A stretch of 64,000 nucleotides of DNA from DATBGS01 sp036557885. Lineage in GTDB: Bacteria; Chloroflexota; Ktedonobacteria; Ktedonobacterales; DATBGS01. Below are positions 17,390 through 26,198 of this stretch, one piece after another; within the stretch, counting starts at the first letter, position 1; the number at the start of each line of letters is the position of its first letter. The notes beneath the pieces were generated by a model. That model did no database searches. It had not been told where the DNA came from and saw only the letters and a list, made by a program, of their open reading frames with translations. A program made the translations under genes and the position numbers. Location of the stretch: assembly GCA_036557885.1 (NCBI GenBank), contig DATBGS010000024.1, forward strand, positions 86,569 to 150,568, in the 5' to 3' direction.

Positions 17390-18127
17390 CTAAGAATGCT
17401 TATATCCCCCATAAATCGCGTGGCCCGCTTGCAGCCAGAAGCAATCCACGACGGCAAAGCCCGCCGCTTTGAGCCAGAGCAGTTGATCAAAGAGCGGCGA
17501 GGGTTTGTCCATCGGGTCAGGGTAGCGGTAGTAGTTCCACTCGGACTGCTGGAACAATTCAAAAGCAGCGACGCCATCGGGAAGCGCTTGTGCGCGCTCG
17601 CGGGCGCTCGCGTCCCACTGGTTGGCAAAGAGCTTCCACCCTTCGGGGCGCTGGGGCGCCACCAGATCGGCTATAAGCAAAGCGCCGCGCGGAGAGAGGC
17701 GGGCGCTAACCTCGTTGAAGAGATGCTGCTTTTGCTCGCCATCCAGGTGATGAATACACAGCGATGAGACAACCACATCCACGCCTGCAAGCTGGTCGTA
17801 CCAGTCCTCGGCCAGCATATCAAACGCGCCCACCTGGGCACGCTCCCCAAACGGGCGCAGCCGCTCGGCGGTCTGGGCGCGCATCAGTTCGGAGCCATCC
17901 AGCGCCAGGATGGAGGCGTGCGGAAAGCGCTCCAGGATGGCTTGCGCCAGGAAACCCTCGCCGCTGGCAAGCTCCACAACGCGAAACGCCTCCTCGGAGG
18001 TGAAGGGAAAGAGCGCGAGCAGGGTTTCGGTCTGGGCCTCGCGGTCTGGCACCGCAATATGCGAAAGCTGGCTGTAGCGGGCAGAACTTTCTTCGGTCCA
18101 GAGGTTGCCGGTGGTTGGCTCGCTCAT
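17390..18127 (-). CDS. Class I SAM-dependent methyltransferase
   Basis: A 245-residue cytoplasmic methyltransferase. The SAM loop is ELASGEGFLAQAIL (about 56-69), the acidic strand-2 end is ILALDGSELM, and motif IV is VDVVVSSLCIHHLDGEQK, a pattern typical of small-molecule methyltransferases of the Methyltransf_12/25 type. The start ATG at 18127 is preceded on the minus strand by GAGGAGCGAGAGG. It converges with the zinc-ribbon gene across 22 bases. Substrate unknown. Confidence 0.8.
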   Translation of the reverse strand: MSEPTTGNLWTEESSARYSQLSHIAVPDREAQTETLLALFPFTSEEAFRVVELASGEGFLAQAILERFPHASILALDGSELMRAQTAERLRPFGERAQVGAFDMLAEDWYDQLAGVDVVVSSLCIHHLDGEQKQHLFNEVSARLSPRGALLIADLVAPQRPEGWKLFANQWDASARERAQALPDGVAAFELFQQSEWNYYRYPDPMDKPSPLFDQLLWLKAAGFAVVDCFWLQAGHAIYGGYKHS

Positions 18128-18184
18128 CCTCTCGCTCCTCTTCTTTCTTCTTTCTTCGGTGCAGGCGCTTCGTATTTTAACATA

Positions 18185-18236
18185 AACAGGCGCAGCAGCG
18201 GCTCACCCGTTGGGGCAAGCCGCTGCTGCGCCTGTT
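18185..18236 (-). terminator. Terminator hairpin after the aldo/keto reductase gene
   Basis: A perfect 19-bp stem (18185-18203 with 18218-18236) with a 14-base loop. On the minus strand it starts 4 bases past the reductase stop and is followed by TATGTTAAAAT, a weak T-tract. It separates the reductase from the methyltransferase. Confidence 0.75.
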
Positions 18237-18239
18237 CCC

Positions 18240-19214
18240 CTACTGCCAGGCGCTGACTTTATCCAGCACTAGAATGTCCTCTTTGCTTAATTTCAGGGAA
18301 ACAGCGCCGAGCAGGTCATGCACCTGGTCAACCGAGGTGGCACTGGCAATAGGCGCGGTGACGCTTGGCCGCGCCAGAATCCAGGCCAACGCCACTTGCG
18401 CGGGCGTCGCGCCATGCTCCTTGGCGACACGCTCCACCTCTGCCAGGATAGCAAAGCCCTGCTCGTTCATGTACCGCTGCTGCACGCCCGAAGCCCGCTG
18501 AGAGGTGGGCATGGCCTGGCCCTGGCGATATTTTCCAGAGAGAAAGCCGCTTGCCAGCGAAGAATAGGTGAAGACGCCCAGGTTATGCTGAGCGGCAATC
18601 TGCTCCATGTCGCGCTCGTAGTCGGAGCGACTGATGAGATTGTAGCGCGGCTGAAGGCTGGTGTAGCCGATATAGCTATGCTGCTCGCTTATCTTCAGCG
18701 AGTTCGCCAATCGCTCCGCGCTCAGGTTCGAGGCGCCAACGGTGCGCGCCTTGCCCTGGCGCACGATGGTATCAAAAGCCGCCAGCGTCTCTTCCAGAGG
18801 GGCGTTGGGATCGTCGTGGTGTTCCAAATAGACATCCACATGATCGGTCTGGAGGTGGTGCAGCGAATCCTCAATGGAAGCCAGGATATGCAGGCGCGAA
18901 AGCCCCTGCGCGCCCGACCCCATTTTGCCGCCAACTTTGGTCACGATGACCAACTGGTCGCGGTTGCCGCGTGCCTTCATCCAGCGCCCGATGATCGTCT
19001 CGGATTCGCCGCCCTTATGCCCCTCAACCCAGGTGGAATAGGTATCGGCGGTGTCAATAAAATTGCCGCCGCCCGCCACATACGCATCCAGAACAGCAAA
19101 GGATTGCTGCTCGTCAACCGTCCACCCAAAAATGTTGCCGCCAAAGCACAGCGGGAAGACGTTCAGGTTGGACTGACCAAGGGTTCGATACTGCGCGATT
19201 ATTCCAGATTGCAT
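18240..19214 (-). CDS. Aldo/keto reductase family oxidoreductase
   Basis: A 324-residue TIM-barrel NADPH-dependent reductase. The catalytic tetrad residues are recognisable: the Asp and Tyr in NFIDTADTYS (about 52-61), the Lys in LVIVTKVGGK, and the His in VYLEHHDD. GASNLSAERL and the NADPH-binding C-terminal ASATSVDQV with AWILARPSVTAPI confirm the family. It resembles the YhdN/PdxI-like group that reduces aldehydes or ketones; the natural substrate is not known. The ATG at 19214 follows AGGAGCGATC on the minus strand. Confidence 0.9.
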   Translation of the reverse strand: MQSGIIAQYRTLGQSNLNVFPLCFGGNIFGWTVDEQQSFAVLDAYVAGGGNFIDTADTYSTWVEGHKGGESETIIGRWMKARGNRDQLVIVTKVGGKMGSGAQGLSRLHILASIEDSLHHLQTDHVDVYLEHHDDPNAPLEETLAAFDTIVRQGKARTVGASNLSAERLANSLKISEQHSYIGYTSLQPRYNLISRSDYERDMEQIAAQHNLGVFTYSSLASGFLSGKYRQGQAMPTSQRASGVQQRYMNEQGFAILAEVERVAKEHGATPAQVALAWILARPSVTAPIASATSVDQVHDLLGAVSLKLSKEDILVLDKVSAWQ

Positions 19215-19258
19215 GATCGCTCCTTATGAACGAGAAAGTAGGGAGCCTGTTTTCACCC

Positions 19259-19627
19259 TTACGCGGGGTCTAAGCGCAAGGTGGTATCCAGCACCTCAGC
19301 GCGCGTCATAGAAGGGGCGTATTCCCAGCCTTGATATTTGCGCAGATATTCCTTGCTGACCTGCTCGATGAGCTTTGATTCAGCCACAGGAGCAGCATGG
19401 ACTGGAATTCGTTGCCCCTCCAGATGAATAACCCCCGAAGGATTGGCCGTAATTTCTTTATACCACCGGCCAGCCTTGCCACGCACCGAACGCACATAGA
19501 TGTCATCGCCCAGCACCACGACCCAAATGGTCGTGCGATGGGTAGGGCTTGCAGCAGAACGCTGCGTCTCGATCTGAATTTCCTCGGTTTCTGCCAGCCG
19601 ATGGCGCGGATTTGCCATAGATTGCAT
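19259..19627 (-). CDS. DUF2255 family small protein
   Basis: A 122-residue cytoplasmic protein. TIWVVVLGDDIYVRSVRGKAG followed by RWYKE fits DUF2255, a split-barrel family related in fold to flavin or F420-binding nitroreductase-like proteins. Cofactor and substrate are unknown. The start at 19627 has an AGAGG nine bases upstream; the internal ATG at 19618 is an alternative. It lies 44 bases from the aldo/keto reductase gene and in the same direction, so the two may share a transcript. Confidence 0.7.
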   Translation of the reverse strand: MQSMANPRHRLAETEEIQIETQRSAASPTHRTTIWVVVLGDDIYVRSVRGKAGRWYKEITANPSGVIHLEGQRIPVHAAPVAESKLIEQVSKEYLRKYQGWEYAPSMTRAEVLDTTLRLDPA

Positions 19628-19683
19628 GGATGTGTCGCCTCTTTCCTTGCACGAGCACTGCTCTTGAGTAGGAACGCAATTTC

Positions 19684-20931
19684 CTACGAGGCGTTTGTGT
19701 GCATCTCTCGTGCCTTAAATTGCTCTCCATGCTTGAGGCGCTTGCCGATGGCGGGATGATCATAGAGCAGAAATTCGATCACCGGGCCGGGGTCAAGTTC
19801 AGCCAGGTTTTGATTTGCCAGACGTGTCATGGAACTAATGAAGGCGTCCGGCATGCGCGTGCTTGTCAGGGCATACTCATCAGCCTGGCGCTCCACCCAG
19901 CGGCTAAAGCTGTTGCCCAGCGGCATCGTCACCAATCCAAAGACGCCAAGCGCCGCTGCGACGAGCGGCATCGTCGCCACATCGGAGAGGCCGTGATACG
20001 TCGCTGACCCCTGCACAATGCTGTGCAGCACAAGGTTCACGACGAATAGCCCACCAAGAACTAATACGGTCTGGGTAACGATCAGCTTCCAGATGTCGCG
20101 GTGCACATGGTGCCCTAACTCATGGGCCAGCACGACTTCTATCTCATCGGGCGTGTAGTTGCCCAGAAGTGTATCGCCTAGCACAATGCGCCGGGTGTTC
20201 CCCAGGCCCATCAGCGCGGCATTGGCGGCGGTGGTTTTGCTGCTCAGGTTCATGGTAAAGACGCCGCGCACGCGAGTGTTGGCCCGCTCAGCCAGAGCCA
20301 GCAGGCGCTTGCTGAGTTCTTCATCCTGCAAGGGCGTGAGCTTGAAAAAGAGCGGCAGAATGAGCACCGGCGCCAGATTCGCCAGCACCACCGAAACGAG
20401 CAGCAGCGCGCCCGCCGCCCAGAGCCACCACGTATTGGGCTGCACCGCCAGCAAGAGATAGAGCACCTCCACCGCGCCAACCTCAAAGACCAACCCCAGA
20501 GCTAGCCCTTTCCCTTGATCGCCCAGCCAGCTTCCCAGCGATTGATGCGAGAGGCCGTAGCGATGCGGCAGCACAAAGCCGCTGTAATAGCTCAGCGGGG
20601 CATCCAGAATTTGGTAGGCTACCATCAAGATGAGGAAAAAGAGCGCCACCTGGAGCGGCGCCCAGCCTGCAACGGGCTGCCAGGTGCCCGTTCCGGCCAG
20701 GGCATCGCGCAGGGAAGTAGCGATACCCGTGACCAGCACGACAGCCAGCGCTACAGCGCCAAGCGCCAGGTCTACCAGCGTCAGCCAGTGCTTGATGCGC
20801 GCGTATTCGCGGGCGCGCTGCTGGCGGGCACCATCTATTTCCGCCGGAGCGATGGCTGCGGCCTGGGTTTCCTCAACAGGAGGCTGCGGTTGGGCTGATT
20901 CTTGTTCAGATGATGCGTTGATAACGTCCAT
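19684..20931 (-). CDS. M48 family zinc metalloprotease (Ste24/CAAX protease-like), membrane-bound
   Basis: A 415-residue polytopic protease. The zinc motif is HELGHHVH (about 278-285) and the third ligand Glu lies in WVERQADEYAL (about 350). GLGNTRRIVLGDTLL before the HExxH is typical of the Ste24 branch, as are the long N-terminal membrane region with FVLPHRYGLS and the cytoplasmic C-terminus. Such enzymes degrade damaged or mis-inserted membrane proteins; no CAAX substrate is expected in bacteria. The ATG at 20931 follows AAAGGAG; an in-frame start 17 codons upstream was rejected. Confidence 0.9.
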   Translation of the reverse strand: MDVINASSEQESAQPQPPVEETQAAAIAPAEIDGARQQRAREYARIKHWLTLVDLALGAVALAVVLVTGIATSLRDALAGTGTWQPVAGWAPLQVALFFLILMVAYQILDAPLSYYSGFVLPHRYGLSHQSLGSWLGDQGKGLALGLVFEVGAVEVLYLLLAVQPNTWWLWAAGALLLVSVVLANLAPVLILPLFFKLTPLQDEELSKRLLALAERANTRVRGVFTMNLSSKTTAANAALMGLGNTRRIVLGDTLLGNYTPDEIEVVLAHELGHHVHRDIWKLIVTQTVLVLGGLFVVNLVLHSIVQGSATYHGLSDVATMPLVAAALGVFGLVTMPLGNSFSRWVERQADEYALTSTRMPDAFISSMTRLANQNLAELDPGPVIEFLLYDHPAIGKRLKHGEQFKAREMHTNAS

Positions 20932-20986
20932 GAATGGCTCCTTTGGGCCTGAAACACACAAAGCGCGGCAGTTGCCCCACACATGC

Positions 20987-21016
20987 AGTGTAGCAGAAGG
21001 TGTGACGCACCGGCAA
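20987..21016 (-). promoter_or_regulatory. Probable promoter of the M48 protease gene
   Basis: On the minus strand, TTGCCG (21016-21011) and TACACT (20992-20987) are 18 bases apart. The -10 lies about 56 bases before the ATG at 20931. The match is moderate. Confidence 0.4.
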
Positions 21017-21033
21017 GCATGACGCCCTCAGGA

Positions 21034-21039
21034 TATAAT
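21034..21039 (+). promoter_or_regulatory. Perfect -10 box for the PIG-L gene
   Basis: TATAAT exactly, 30 bases before the ATG at 21069. No convincing -35 at 16-18 bases, so an activator or weak -35 is possible. It overlaps the region of the divergent M48 promoter. Confidence 0.4.
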
Positions 21040-21068
21040 GCCTTGCAATGAGGCGACAGGAGGAACTG

Positions 21069-21923
21069 ATGCAAAAAAGCATTCTGATCTGCATGGCGCA
21101 TCCTGATGACGAGATCGGGACCGGCCCGCTCGTGACGCGCTATGTAGCCGAGGGCGCGCACGCCACGCTCATCTGCGCCACCAACGGCGATGTGGGGACG
21201 GTGGACAAAGAGTTTCTGGAGGGCTATGCGTCTATTGCGGAACTGCGGCTGGCCGAATTGGAACGCGCCACAACAACCATCGGCTTTACGGAGGTCGTCA
21301 CATTTGGCTATCGGGACAGCGGCATGATGGGCACCGAGGACAACCAGCACGCCGAAAGCCTCTGGCACGCGCCGCTGGAAGAAGTCACCCAGAAAGTGCT
21401 AGAGGTCATGCGGCGCGTGCGCCCGCAGGTAGTGATTACCTTCAACGACTTTGGGGCCTATGGGCACCCCGATCATATCAAATGTAACCAGGCAACCGTT
21501 GCCGCCTTCCACCAGTTGCAAAGCGAGCCGGAGCATCCCCAAAAGCTGTACTACACCAGCGGCCCGCGCCAGTTGATGCGCGTGGGGCTGGCGGTGATGA
21601 AGCTGCTGCGCAAAGACCCCAGAAAAACTGGACGCAACAACGATATGGACCTTCAGGCGGCGTATGAGGCAGTCACACCCACAACCACCAGGATTCCGGT
21701 GGCCGGACACGTGGGGCCAACGATGAGAGCAATGGGCTGCCACGCCAGCCAGATGGGGCGTTCAGCTTTCAGGGATACACTTGGTCCCCCAGCGGCGCGG
21801 CTGTTCTGGCGCAGGAGCGGGCTTTCGCGCGTCTTCCCAGAACCCCAGCCGAGCGAAGGTATCGAGCGCGATCTGTTTGAAGGCGTGACCTTCTCTGATC
21901 TGCCACTTGTAACGCAAGGATAA
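21069..21923 (+). CDS. PIG-L/LmbE family N-acetylglucosaminyl deacetylase-like protein
   Basis: A 284-residue zinc-dependent deacetylase. The zinc motif MAHPDDEIG (about 8-16) and the second ligand block YGHPDHIKC (about 135) are intact. The family removes acetyl from GlcNAc-containing glycoconjugates, including precursors of mycothiol and bacillithiol, and tailors natural products; which applies here is unknown. The ATG at 21069 follows AGGAGG at five bases, clearly better than the ATG at 21048. The SDR gene follows after 27 bases and they probably form an operon. Confidence 0.88.
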   Translation: MQKSILICMAHPDDEIGTGPLVTRYVAEGAHATLICATNGDVGTVDKEFLEGYASIAELRLAELERATTTIGFTEVVTFGYRDSGMMGTEDNQHAESLWHAPLEEVTQKVLEVMRRVRPQVVITFNDFGAYGHPDHIKCNQATVAAFHQLQSEPEHPQKLYYTSGPRQLMRVGLAVMKLLRKDPRKTGRNNDMDLQAAYEAVTPTTTRIPVAGHVGPTMRAMGCHASQMGRSAFRDTLGPPAARLFWRRSGLSRVFPEPQPSEGIERDLFEGVTFSDLPLVTQG

Positions 21924-21950
21924 GAGAGTTATTTTCTCAAGGAGGATGCT

Positions 21951-22799
21951 GTGAAAGAATTTCAAGGGAAAGTAGCCGTTGTCACTGGGGGAGCCAGCGG
22001 CATTGGCCGGGCGCTGGCCGAGCACGCTGCCCAGCTTGGCATGAAGATCGTGCTGGCGGACATTGAAGAGGGAGCGCTTCAACAAGCCAGGCAAGCGCTG
22101 GAGGCTGGCAGCGCGCAAGTATTGGCTGTAAAAACCGATGTGTCTAAAGCCGAAGAAGTGGAGGCGCTGGCGCACAAAACGCTGGAGCACTTTGGCGCGG
22201 TGCATCTGCTCTTTAACAACGCGGGCGTCGGGGCAGGCGCTACCATCTGGGATAGCACGCTTGCTGATTGGCAGTGGGTGCTAGGCGTCAATCTGTGGGG
22301 CGTCATTCATGGCGTGCACACGTTCGTGCCGCTGATGCTCAAGCAAGGCGTCGAAGCGCATATCGTCAATACCGCCTCCATTGCTGGCCTCATCTCCGGG
22401 CCTGGGCTGGGCATCTATAAAGTAACCAAGTTTGGCGTAGTGACGCTTTCGGAAACGCTCTACTCCGAACTGACGCTAACCGGGGCGCCCATTAAAGTCT
22501 CGGTGCTCTGCCCAGGCTGGGTGAAGACGCGGGTAATGGAATCGGAGCGCAACCGCCCGGCGGCGTTGCAAAACGCCGCACAAGAGCCACTGAACCCCGC
22601 AGGCGAGGCAATTCTTCAGATGGTACATCAGGCGGTGGAAACGGGCATGGCACCCAGCCAGGTTGCTGAGGCTGTCTTTCAGGCCATCCGCGAAGAAAAG
22701 TTTTATATCCTGACGCATCCACACTTCAAAGCAGCGGTTGAGTCGCGCAACGAAGATATACATCTGGAGCGCAACCCGACATTTACACCGTTCATGTGA
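21951..22799 (+). CDS. Short-chain dehydrogenase/reductase
   Basis: A 282-residue classical SDR. The cofactor loop is VTGGASGIGRAL (about 11-22), NNAG lies at LLFNNAGVG, the catalytic Ser is in NTASIAGL, and YKVTK (about 148-152) supplies Tyr and Lys. Asp in VLADIEEG after strand 2 suggests NAD preference. Substrate unknown. GTG 21951 follows AAGGAGGATGCT, an excellent site. Confidence 0.9.
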   Translation: MKEFQGKVAVVTGGASGIGRALAEHAAQLGMKIVLADIEEGALQQARQALEAGSAQVLAVKTDVSKAEEVEALAHKTLEHFGAVHLLFNNAGVGAGATIWDSTLADWQWVLGVNLWGVIHGVHTFVPLMLKQGVEAHIVNTASIAGLISGPGLGIYKVTKFGVVTLSETLYSELTLTGAPIKVSVLCPGWVKTRVMESERNRPAALQNAAQEPLNPAGEAILQMVHQAVETGMAPSQVAEAVFQAIREEKFYILTHPHFKAAVESRNEDIHLERNPTFTPFM

Positions 22800-22831
22800 G
22801 GCATGGCAAGCAACATCATGGGAGGGATCGA

Positions 22832-23464
22832 ATGAACGATGAAGAACTGGCGCGCTGGTTTGAGGCCAACAAAACGCTGCTGGAGACGGCGTATCTCGCC
22901 GCCGAAGACCCCTGGCAGCAATCTGGCTCCAGCATTGGGAAAAAGACCACCGTTGACGAATGGACTGCGAAGCGCCGCTGCATTGCCGATTGTATGGAGC
23001 ATTCCGGCACCTTTCTGGATGTTGGCTGCGCCAACGGGTATCTGATGGAGTGTGTAGTGCAGTGGACCGCAGAACGCGGCATTGCCGTTGACCCGTATGG
23101 CGTGGATTTTTCCGAAAAACTGGTAGCGCTGGCACGCCAGCGGCTTCCACAATACACGGACCATTTTTACATCGGCAATGCCTGGGATTGGACGCCGCCG
23201 CGCACCTATGATTACGTGCGTACCTGCCTGGAGTATGTGCCAGATGAACTGCATGGCCGTTTGGTGAGCAGGATGCTAGAACATTTCGTTGTTCCTGGCG
23301 GGTTGCTGCTGGCGGTTGAGTATAGTCCCAAAGATAAGCCCAACATAGGGCTAGACATAGATCGCTACCTTAAACGTCTGGGCTTTGCGGTGGAGTCCAC
23401 CAAAACAGCCTTTTGGAATGGCGTAGAGAAGACAAGAGTGGCGGTGATCAGAAAGCGAGATTAG
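22832..23464 (+). CDS. Class I SAM-dependent methyltransferase
   Basis: A 210-residue methyltransferase. Motif I is FLDVGCANGYLME (about 60-72), strand 2 ends GVDFSEKLV, and IGNAWDW and YDYVRTCLEYVP follow at motifs II/III. The N-terminal 50 residues are helical and charged. ATG 22832 follows GGGAGG. Its stop overlaps the stop of the DNA polymerase gene by four bases on the opposite strand. Substrate unknown. Confidence 0.8.
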   Translation: MNDEELARWFEANKTLLETAYLAAEDPWQQSGSSIGKKTTVDEWTAKRRCIADCMEHSGTFLDVGCANGYLMECVVQWTAERGIAVDPYGVDFSEKLVALARQRLPQYTDHFYIGNAWDWTPPRTYDYVRTCLEYVPDELHGRLVSRMLEHFVVPGGLLLAVEYSPKDKPNIGLDIDRYLKRLGFAVESTKTAFWNGVEKTRVAVIRKRD

Positions 23465-26034
23465 CCCGCCGCGCAGCGTATCCACTTGGGCTGAATCGTC
23501 TCGATTGGCTCATCGAACAGGCCAGCCACACCCTCCACGCGAAATAGTTGCTCGAAATCCGCCGGGGCAAAGGCTTTGCGCAGCCGGGAAGCATAGGATG
23601 TGACCAACGCCTGAAGGTAGTGGTCCACGTCGTAGTCGCGGCGTTCGGCCATGACTTCCCGGCGCGAGGGGGTGCCCCCATCCGCCCCACCCCTGGCGTT
23701 TGAAAACGCGGCTAAGGGCGTGCCGCCTCCAAGTCCGCCTTCGCGGACTCCCTGCCCCCACACAGGACGCACTCCGCGTAGTAGCTCGTCTTCTGCTTCA
23801 TTATCTTCCATCTCATCTGCTTCATCACCAGATGATTCGTTCGCTTCTTCTGGCAGCCAGATATACGCGCCACCACGCGCCCGATAGAAGCGCACACGCT
23901 CGCCCGGCGACCAGCGCGTGCGCCCGGCGGCCAAGAGCGCCTCATATTGTGCCTCGGAGTGACCAGTGCGGGCAGCCAGATACGCTTCTGGCGTCTTGGA
24001 GAGGCGTACCCGCGCCCCTAGATCGGTTGCAGGCAGCGCCCGGCTGCGCACCGCCGCAATGGTGTCCAGATACGCATCGCGGGCGCCCGGCACATCGCCC
24101 GTCATCACGCATTGCAGCGCCCGGCGCAAAAACCGCTCGCCAAACGGCTCGGCGCGGCTGGAGCGTAACGCCACGCCATGCACAATCAAGCGCCCGCTGT
24201 AGGTGAGCAGGGCGTAGTTTTTTACTTCGTGGCTGAGCATGGCGCGGTAGCGTCCCTCATATTCCAGGTGGATGCCTGCGGGCAGTTCCGCGCCAATCTC
24301 GCCAACCAGCGCCCGCTCTTGCTCCTCGGTCCACTCCGAGGGGACGGCAAAATAGACGCCATCGGTATCCGCTTCGATCAGCGCCATCCCGCGCTGGCGC
24401 AGCGCGTTGAGCACCTGCGTCAGCACTTCGCGCCCGCGCCGTGTGACTTCGCCAGCAGCCCGGCCATCGGCAAAGAGCGCCATTGAGCCAGCGCCCATGT
24501 AGCCATAGGCGGCGTTGATCAGAATCTTCATGGCGGCCTGGGTCGCGTCGTGGTGGTTGGCCTCGATGGAGCCTGGTTCAGCGGTGCGAGCAGCGGCTTT
24601 GTGGGCCAGGCGCAGATCAATCAGCCGGTCCAGAATGCCAAGGAACGCGCCCAGGCGATCACACGACGGCCCAATCTGGAAGGTGCGCATCAGCGAGGGA
24701 TACAGCGAGGCGACATCGGCTTTGACTACGTGCTCGGCCACCCCTTCAGCAAAGAGGTGCACCGCGCCGCCCTCGTGCATGCCATCCTCGGCGCTCAAGC
24801 TGGCAGCCTGGGCAGGCAGCGCCGCGCCTGCCCGCAGATAGGCGCGCACCAGCAGCGGCTCCAGAATGCCCATTGCCGGGCCAGCCGAGGCCAGCCGCTC
24901 GTAGCGGCGCGGGGCCATGCTTGCCAGCGCAAAGGGTGCGCCCAGCAGCCGCCGCGACAGGCCATCTACCTCTTCCACGTCGTCCAGGGCGTACTGGCGC
25001 ACCAGTTCGGGCTGCTGGCGATAGGTATCAAAGATGGCCGCGCCTTCGAGATAGACACGATCAGGCGCAGCGATGCCAAAGTAGCGCGCCACATCTTTCA
25101 GACTGTGGCTGGGCATATCGCGCACCACAAAATCGTGGCGCCGTACCGCGTCCAGCGTATCAATCAACTCTCGTCCGGGGACGCTGTAGCGCGTGCGGCG
25201 GCGCGCCTCCGGGCCAACCGCCAGCGTTTCTTGCAAGCGTTCCAACAGCAGCGGGCCACCCTCGCGGCCCAGGCGCAGCGGGACGCCATGCAGCGACGCG
25301 CGCTGCTCCAGAAACGAAAGATCAAAGCCAAAGAGGTTATGATTTTCGATCACATCCGGGTCGCGCTCGCGGATGAGGGCGCACAGATCAGCAATCAGCC
25401 GCGCCTCGTCTTCTGGTCTGGGGGCATCTAGCGTCGTTGCCAGCCCGCGACTATCGCGGATGGCGACCATAAAGATGCGCCCGCGCGAGGGGTCCAGCGC
25501 GGTGGTTTCCAGGTCAAATTGCAGACGATGCAGGTCTTCGTAGGCCAGCCCGCGAAAATACACGCGCCCGGTCTGCATCAGGTATTGCTCCACCGGCCCC
25601 ACGCGATAGTAATCATCGGGGAGTTCGTTCAGGCTGGTGATCTGGCGGCTGAGCCGCCGAGACGCGCCTGCTGCCAGCGCGCGCTCCAGATAGCGTCCAT
25701 CGCGGGCCGAAAGCAGGTAACGATAGGACGGCGCAGAGGCCGGGGCATCCAGTTCACGATAGCTAACAATGGCGTTCGCGCCGCCAGGGGCGGCTGCTGG
25801 GATGACAGCAGCCCCCAGATGCGCCAGATCAGCCAGGGTGGTTGCAAAGAGCCAGGGGCGAAATGTCGCTCTTTCGCAGCGCACCTGCCCGCCCTCGCGC
25901 CGCCAGATGAGGGCGTTTCCATCGCGGCTCGCCCAGACAGAGACAATCCCCGGCGTCGTGTCCCACCCAAAAAGGCGTTCGTCTTCAACGGGCTGAATAT
26001 GCTGATCAGATGCGGCGGAAAGATGAAGAGACAT
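23461..26034 (-). CDS. DNA polymerase family B
   Basis: An 857-residue DNA polymerase with a 3'-5' proofreading domain. Exo I is FDLETT (about 172), Exo II ENHNLFGFDLSF, Exo III YALDDVEEV (about 350). Polymerase motif A is DVASLYPSLM (about 439), motif B KILINAAYGYMG (about 501), motif C EADTDGVYF (about 555); both catalytic Asp pairs are present. The branch is like bacterial Pol II and archaeal PolB. Near residue 755-790 a Gly-rich foreign-looking stretch coincides with a dispersed DNA repeat. An acidic linker (SSGDEADEMEDNEAEDE) precedes it. A GAAC-N4-GTTC box lies on its promoter, suggesting SOS-type control. ATG at 26034 follows AGGAGCGCT. Confidence 0.93.
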   Translation of the reverse strand: MSLHLSAASDQHIQPVEDERLFGWDTTPGIVSVWASRDGNALIWRREGGQVRCERATFRPWLFATTLADLAHLGAAVIPAAAPGGANAIVSYRELDAPASAPSYRYLLSARDGRYLERALAAGASRRLSRQITSLNELPDDYYRVGPVEQYLMQTGRVYFRGLAYEDLHRLQFDLETTALDPSRGRIFMVAIRDSRGLATTLDAPRPEDEARLIADLCALIRERDPDVIENHNLFGFDLSFLEQRASLHGVPLRLGREGGPLLLERLQETLAVGPEARRRTRYSVPGRELIDTLDAVRRHDFVVRDMPSHSLKDVARYFGIAAPDRVYLEGAAIFDTYRQQPELVRQYALDDVEEVDGLSRRLLGAPFALASMAPRRYERLASAGPAMGILEPLLVRAYLRAGAALPAQAASLSAEDGMHEGGAVHLFAEGVAEHVVKADVASLYPSLMRTFQIGPSCDRLGAFLGILDRLIDLRLAHKAAARTAEPGSIEANHHDATQAAMKILINAAYGYMGAGSMALFADGRAAGEVTRRGREVLTQVLNALRQRGMALIEADTDGVYFAVPSEWTEEQERALVGEIGAELPAGIHLEYEGRYRAMLSHEVKNYALLTYSGRLIVHGVALRSSRAEPFGERFLRRALQCVMTGDVPGARDAYLDTIAAVRSRALPATDLGARVRLSKTPEAYLAARTGHSEAQYEALLAAGRTRWSPGERVRFYRARGGAYIWLPEEANESSGDEADEMEDNEAEDELLRGVRPVWGQGVREGGLGGGTPLAAFSNARGGADGGTPSRREVMAERRDYDVDHYLQALVTSYASRLRKAFAPADFEQLFRVEGVAGLFDEPIETIQPKWIRCAAG
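23663..23768 (-). repeat. Repeat-derived insertion inside the polB coding sequence
   Basis: Contains the hairpin AGTCCGCGAAGGCGGACT (minus strand) and GCGGCTAAGGG, both close to segments of the structured element at 45194-45329, plus an AAACGC/GCGTTT pair. It stays in frame and encodes a Gly-rich linker. Boundaries are approximate. Confidence 0.6.
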
Positions 26035-26058
26035 AGCGCTCCTGGTCGTTTTTCTATA

Positions 26059-26079
26059 AGAACCTGCGTTCTAAGTATA
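26059..26079 (-). promoter_or_regulatory. Extended -10 promoter with LexA-like operator for polB
   Basis: AGAACCTGCGTTCT at 26059-26072 is a GAAC-N4-GTTC palindrome like the LexA/DinR box of Gram-positive and related bacteria. One base upstream on the minus strand is TATACT (26079-26074) preceded by TGC, an extended -10. The box would cover the transcription start. No good -35 is present. Confidence 0.55.
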
Positions 26080-26097
26080 GCACACAGGGCGCGAATC

Positions 26098-26127
26098 TTG
26101 ACATCAGTATATTCTGCGCGCTATGGT
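26098..26127 (+). promoter_or_regulatory. Promoter for the FMN riboswitch/ribXY transcript
   Basis: TTGACA at 26098-26103, 18-base spacer, TATGGT at 26122-26127. About 70 bases upstream of the riboswitch and divergent from the polB promoter. Confidence 0.55.
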
Positions 26128-26198
26128 TTATGCAGGCAGGAAACCAGGAAGCCACACTGCAACGAAAGTGAAGGGTTTTCTGCCAAAGAAAGAGTATG

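Noticed and set aside
19185..19200. GGTTCGA tRNA T-loop-like sequence
   Set aside because: It lies inside the aldo/keto reductase coding sequence with no acceptor stem or other arms.
24515..25431. Long open frames opposite to the polB gene
   Set aside because: They are shadows caused by high GC; the polymerase motifs on the minus strand fix the real frame.
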